DNA of 22,011 bases from Coprinopsis marcescibilis (lineage: Eukaryota > Basidiomycota > Agaricomycetes > Agaricales > Psathyrellaceae): the NCBI GenBank assembly GCA_004369085.1, contig ML210337.1, positions 1-22,011 of the forward strand, in the 5' to 3' direction. Below the pieces are notes generated by a model, which was not told the origin of the DNA, made no database searches, and was given only the letters and a program-made list of their open reading frames with translations. Made by a program: the position numbers and the translations under genes. Shown in pieces: positions 18,251-22,011 of this stretch (position 1 is its first letter; every line of letters begins with the position of its first letter).

Positions 18251-19104
18251 TCAAGCTTCAAGTTCCAAGCTCTGCAAGATGTGGCGCAAGACCTCAACAT
18301 GTCCAGACGGATCTGAGCAATGCAATCCTCGCGTTCGCTTGACAACCGCACCTCTGGCAATGAGGTCTTTCCAAAAGGACGAGCAAAGCTCCTCCTCCCG
18401 CTGGGCGCCTACTTCCGCCCTAACCTCATCCCAGGCAGCAGTGATAAGCACCACACGCTGGAGTGCGTTGGACTCGCCAAGGATCTTCTCCAGTTGCTCC
18501 ACGTTGACTCGCGCAGCCCAGTTGACGCGATTCACGGAGATGTCGCACATGTAGACTATGCCCCCCAAGGTAGCTCCTCGCGCGCACCTACATAGAAATC
18601 AGCTTCTATAAGCGTATACTTGCTTGACTCACTGTTTAGCCACCCATTCCGTGATTTGGGCGAGCGCTTTGGAATCTCCGGCACTCGTGTCTAATCCGGG
18701 GGTATCGACCAAGACAACCCGCCGGGAGTCGAGACTGGCAGCCTTGCTATTCTCAGAGACGAGTTCGTCGGGCGAACGAATGGCGTGCATGCGTATAGCA
18801 CGCGTACAAGCATGAAGTGTGTGCCCAACTTTTGCAGGACCGCCCTCCGCAATGTTGAATGCGTTTGTAAACTAGAGAATTCGCGATCATCAATGCCCTA
18901 CTCAGTACTATGTTGCGCACAACTCACAGAACTCTTTCCAACGCCGACAGTGCCCATGACGCTAAGGTAAGTTGTCAAGCTCAAATATCAGCGCTTCACC
19001 TGTGGGCACAACGCTCCGGCAACGTACAGAATGAGAATATCGCCTGCTTGTCCCTGCTGATCTTGTCGCCAAAAGCCTTTCAGAACCTCCAACCACTTTG
19101 CCAT
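18251..19104 (-). CDS. AIG1/Toc34-type GTPase, copy 4, intact
   Basis: Four exons: 19028-19104, 18928-18961, 18633-18871, 18251-18587. Every junction is GT..AG and keeps phase, giving 228 aa from MAKWLEVLKG to LELEA. P-loop GTVGVGKSS (about 29-37), VDTPGLDTSAGDSKAL (G3, with Leu in place of the Phe of copies 2 and 3), LGGIVYMCDISVNRV, VVLITAAWDEV (G4 position) and REEELCSSFWKDLI are all present. It is therefore likely to bind GTP; its cellular role is unknown, and relatives act at membranes. It is nearly identical to copy 2 but without that copy's stop. Its last residues differ from copies 1 and 3 because of a one-base difference near the end. TATATAG lies at 19251-19257, about 150 nt upstream. 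It converges on the IPC fragment at 17316-17414. Confidence 0.88.
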
Positions 19105-19250
19105 AACTACTTAGAAAGGAAGTAAGCCAGCACACGGAGTAAGGTTCTTGAAGTTGTGTAGAAGATAGTAGACGGTGACTGCTTGAAGTAGCAATCCTAG
19201 TCTAAGGAGCAGCGAAATCGTGATTTTGACCCCGGTGCGAGGCACGGTCC

Positions 19251-19257
19251 TATATAG
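19251..19257 (-). promoter_or_regulatory. TATA box of GTPase copy 4
   Basis: CTATATA on the minus strand, about 150 nt before the ATG, in sequence that aligns with the upstream region of copy 3 (both followed by a GGACG or GGACC block). Copy 2 has lost this part. Confidence 0.55.
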
Positions 19258-19451
19258 CGTCCGACATCTAGCGTAAAAGGGGCGTCGAGCTTCTAGAATT
19301 TGACACGATTTCTTCACTTTTTGCGGCAAATCCTGAGGTATCCGAAATATACGGTCATTATGTAAGAGGTTGGGGGATAACTCCCAGCGGAGCAGTCGAA
19401 TTGGTGCTGTGGTTTGAATTTCAGGTTTTTTCCTCCGCTTTTTGCTGTACT

Positions 19452-19731
19452 ATGCCCAGTAAAGGCAAGTGTTCGGAGAAGTAATTGGAAAGAAGAAGAG
19501 AAGGTGGCCATCCACTTCTTCCATAAACTCAAGGTTCAACCGGCAGAGGATACAAAGCCTGTGGGTCTATTCAATTGGAAGATGCTCATATTTGCGCCTC
19601 ACATTTTAGTATATGGGGCACAAAAACCGAGGACTCTGGGAGCATTGCCTTCCTATAGTGGTGTAGGCAAGACATCTATTTTTGTGAAGAATAAAGCTTG
19701 GAAGCAAGAATCCGTTGCTGTGCAAAAATGA
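19452..19731 (+). pseudogene. Myb/SANT-like DNA-binding domain remnant
   Basis: An ATG at 19452 opens MPSKGKCSEK and stops at once, while the next frame reads SNWKEEEKVAIHFFHKLKVQ and LFNWKMLIFAPHILVYGAQK up to the TGA at 19729-19731. The NWxxEEKxAxxxFxHK start and the later LFNWKML..APHI block resemble the Myb/SANT-like domain common in basidiomycete hypothetical and transposon-associated proteins. A single-base shift between the ATG and the domain makes it non-functional as read. The second half no longer follows the domain pattern. Family call is tentative. Confidence 0.4.
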
Positions 19732-20150
19732 CCACCTTTTTCGGTGCAAGCAAGCCATGGACTGTATTAACAGCATATATCAAGGCCCTTCTTGAGCGTC
19801 CGGACACTGTACTCGAGTACATGGCTTTCTATTCCTGTATATTGATTACGCCGTGAGCCTTGGCCCTGGGTCAGCCTCACGACATTGGGAAAATTGAAAG
19901 CCATCGACGTTGCTGGCTCGTGGCCTTCTTTGGACGTATCCCTGGGGTGAACAGAACAACAACGGAAGGGCCGATTGGTGAATGATTGCTTGCCGGAATC
20001 CCGCTGTCAGACCCTTGATTTTTCCACTGCGTCGTTGGCCAATTGGTGCTCTCGAAAGTGGCATGCGAAGAATGCTGTGATGATCAGAATCATACATATA
20101 CGTATACAACGAGTCTTCCCTGATCCACAGGGAGGCAATTATCCTGAAAG
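19732..20150. other. Intergenic, no gene seen
   Basis: A minus-strand open frame spans part of it but shows no domain-like sequence. Confidence 0.45.
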
Positions 20151-20420
20151 TTAACGCCCGCCTCGTCGGTAAGTACATGTATTCGCCTGTGCTATCGATT
20201 GAACATACATTAGTCTCTGATCGGTCACATCACAATCATCCACGTTGTCCAACCAGGTCATATCATTCCTGCCCAGCGCTGTGGCAACGCTAGTCGACGG
20301 CAATGCATCTGGATCAGGAGGAGATGTGTTTCCCAGGGCGTAATGCAGCTGAACTAGACGGAAATAGCGAGGTTTGCGAGTACCTCTCCCCTGAAGTTCT
20401 ATAACCAGTTCTTGGGTCAC
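20151..20420 (-). CDS. Uncharacterised open stretch, possible exon
   Basis: About 89 codons without a stop on the minus strand with protein-like composition (KPRYFRLVQLHYALGN, MTWLDNVDDCDVTDQRLMY). It is preceded by TAATTAGCAG, a plausible acceptor that lies in the dispersed 50-bp repeat. I do not recognise a family, and no partner exon was found. Confidence 0.25.
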   Translation of the reverse strand: MTQELVIELQGRGTRKPRYFRLVQLHYALGNTSPPDPDALPSTSVATALGRNDMTWLDNVDDCDVTDQRLMYVQSIAQANTCTYRRGGR

Positions 20421-20425
20421 TCCTG

Positions 20426-20480
20426 CTAATTAGGCGCACATGACTACCATTAGCCGCCTCCAATAAAGAAGGTTGCCGCT
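20426..20480. repeat. Dispersed 50-bp motif, third occurrence
   Basis: TAATTAGGCGCACA..ATTAGCCGCC.CCAATAA matches 404-459 and, less well and inverted, 12758-12810, although the surrounding sequence is unrelated here. Confidence 0.7.
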
Positions 20481-20698
20481 GTTCTTCGCCACAATGTGGT
20501 ACAAGTTGTACTGTGCAACCCCTAAAACATGTGAACACGGGTATGTTCACGTTATCGCTCGGCGGGATACCTAGGCTCCCGCCTATATCGGGCAACAGTG
20601 CTTTCCTCCGCTCAGTGTCTGCCTGAAGAAATACCGACTACTGATGAACGTTCATTTCCCAAATAGACTCTTATTGCGAAGGTGAGCAATCATTACGG

Positions 20699-21570
20699 TC
20701 AGCCACGAGGCCAACTGCTCGGTTTATCTGTGTCGCGTAACGAAATAGTGTTGTGCTGCCACTGCTCCCGGGCCCCAATCCTCGTCACACTTCGTCAAAC
20801 TGACAGCTTTCCATCAGAGGAAGCGCAGGCGAGGATTGCTTCCAGTCGTTCCGGACGTTGGGCTGCCACTGCCCCCGATCTTCGATGTCACGCTTACTCT
20901 TTCATGTCAGCTTTACATTCGGCGGCGTCAGGGCAAGCGCAGGCGAGGATGGCTCCCAGTTCATGGGGGTGCCCACGAAACTGGATTAGCTAGGTTATGC
21001 CTATGCCGGATGAGTTAAACGCGACGCAGAGCACCTGATCGAAAGATTGACGCACCAGATGTTGTGTGCAATGGGTGCTCCCCCAACCGCCCGGCGATGA
21101 TTCCTGCCCTTGCGGTTCCTTCCATATTGGGACCTTCCCGTCATATGAGCGTGAATCGGATATGTCTGTTTGATCCTACCACATCGGTAGCATCATGCTC
21201 ACACCGGGTAATAGCATGCACCCTTTGCAAACCAAGGACCAAGGCTATGCTGCGGTGTCTCGAAGTATCCATCATCATGCCAAATTCCTCGAACACTTTT
21301 AGATTCGAAGTCAGCCATGGGCGGAAAACTCGGATTTGTGGGCCTTACGGATTCTTTCTTTCTTTTTATTTCTCCCGGGCTCTGGTGGACGCGGTTGCAT
21401 CGTGAACACGTTTTACTCGCAAGGATCAATATATAACGATGCCTTTTATACTCGAATTACACCACCATCACCGTGATCCACTCCCCTCTGGTCACCTCCT
21501 ACTTCTGTATTCCTTCAAGCCTCGATAATCGCTACCACAAAACTGTCCATAACTGAGATGAATGCCTGGA
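20699..21570. repeat. Segmental duplicate B, copy 2
   Basis: Direct repeat of 4449-5365. It carries an internal duplication of GCGCAGGCGAGGAT at about 20824 and about 20937. It ends just past an ATG at 21558 that is the counterpart of the kinase pseudogene's upstream ATG, but no kinase sequence follows. Confidence 0.87.
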
Positions 21571-22011
21571 AAAGTGGAATATCTTGTGCTTAGTTGCTCG
21601 TTCGCTTAAGTGAGTATGACAGTATCATTAGAAAGTGATCTTGTTGTAGATGGTCTTTGGATAATGATGAAATATGAAATATGAATAATGAATAATGAAT
21701 TGGTAGCAATGAGGTTGGGGGATCGACGCAGCGAGACGATTCTCGCGTGCAGTCGAAGGTCGTGAGGCCGATGGTTATGGTGTCGGGTAACCCCAGAACC
21801 ATCGGTATCACTATACTACCAATTCTGCGTTGTAGATCAGAGGTGTGGGTGGGTGGGTGAGCGAAAGAGTTCGGTATCTGTGGAGACTTTGGTGAGTAAG
21901 GACAGGGAAATGGATTTCGCTGGTGCCAGCGAAACGGAGGAGAGAGAGAGAGCTCCGATTCTCGGGGCACTCTCGGAGACAGTGCTGGATCCGGGGTTTG
22001 TCTATATTTGG
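21571..22011. other. Intergenic, no gene seen
   Basis: Contains simple repeats: ATGAAAT/ATGAATA units at about 21666-21699, GTGGGTGGGTGGGT at about 21845 and a GA run at about 21938. A minus-strand open frame lacks recognisable features. Confidence 0.5.

Noticed and set aside
21590..21970. 126-codon minus-strand open frame
   Set aside because: Low-complexity Ser/Pro-rich translation over simple repeats; no start context, motif or paralogue supports it.

Overview
This window looks like a repeat-rich, gene-poor stretch of a filamentous basidiomycete (Agaricomycete) nuclear genome. The reasons are short introns (about 37-84 nt) with GT..AG ends, a fungus-specific sphingolipid enzyme (inositol phosphorylceramide synthase), TKL-like kinase relics and a family of small AIG1/Toc34-type GTPases. 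A Rhizoctonia/Ceratobasidium-like host would fit, but that is an inference from gene content only.

Layout. 1-186 (+) is the 3' end of a GTPase gene cut by the window edge, followed by its repeated 3' flank (to about 820). 1945-3318 (-) is an intact, intronless-looking IPC synthase (AUR1 type, 457 aa). 4262-4329 is a long hairpin. 4449-5365 is a segmental duplicate whose second copy lies at 20699-21570; it carries a broken, unrecognised coding fragment and leads into a protein-kinase pseudogene (5348-6602). 7199-7381 holds scrambled IPC synthase scraps. 7382-9037 is a GTPase unit with a nonsense mutation (8176-8956, -) and a hAT-type MITE (7459-7884) in its 3' flank. 9340-10548 (-) is a cysteine-peptidase-like pseudogene with three in-frame stops. 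11020-11372 (+) is a small coiled-coil-type gene. 11391-12502 (+) is a second, broken IPC synthase. 12540-13018 is a solo copy of the GTPase 3' flank. 14174-15029 (-) is an intact 4-exon GTPase gene (231 aa). 15309-15503 (-) is a possible LRR scrap. 16113-16900 (-) is a 5'-truncated pseudokinase. 17316-17414 (+) is the last 3' piece of a further IPC synthase copy with its 3' flank. 18251-19104 (-) is a second intact 4-exon GTPase gene (228 aa). 19452-19731 (+) is a Myb/SANT-like remnant. The rest holds no supported gene.

How it fits together. In three places a GTPase copy and an IPC synthase copy lie tail to tail (186 with 1945; 12502 with 14174; 17414 with 18251), and in a fourth (7199-8956) both occur side by side in a rearranged order. 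The simplest reading is that a convergent IPC synthase-GTPase gene pair was duplicated and inverted several times within 19 kb. Afterwards all IPC copies but one, and one of the GTPases, decayed by deletion, frameshift and C-to-T nonsense changes, and a MITE inserted into one copy. Whether the pair is functionally linked is not known from the sequence.
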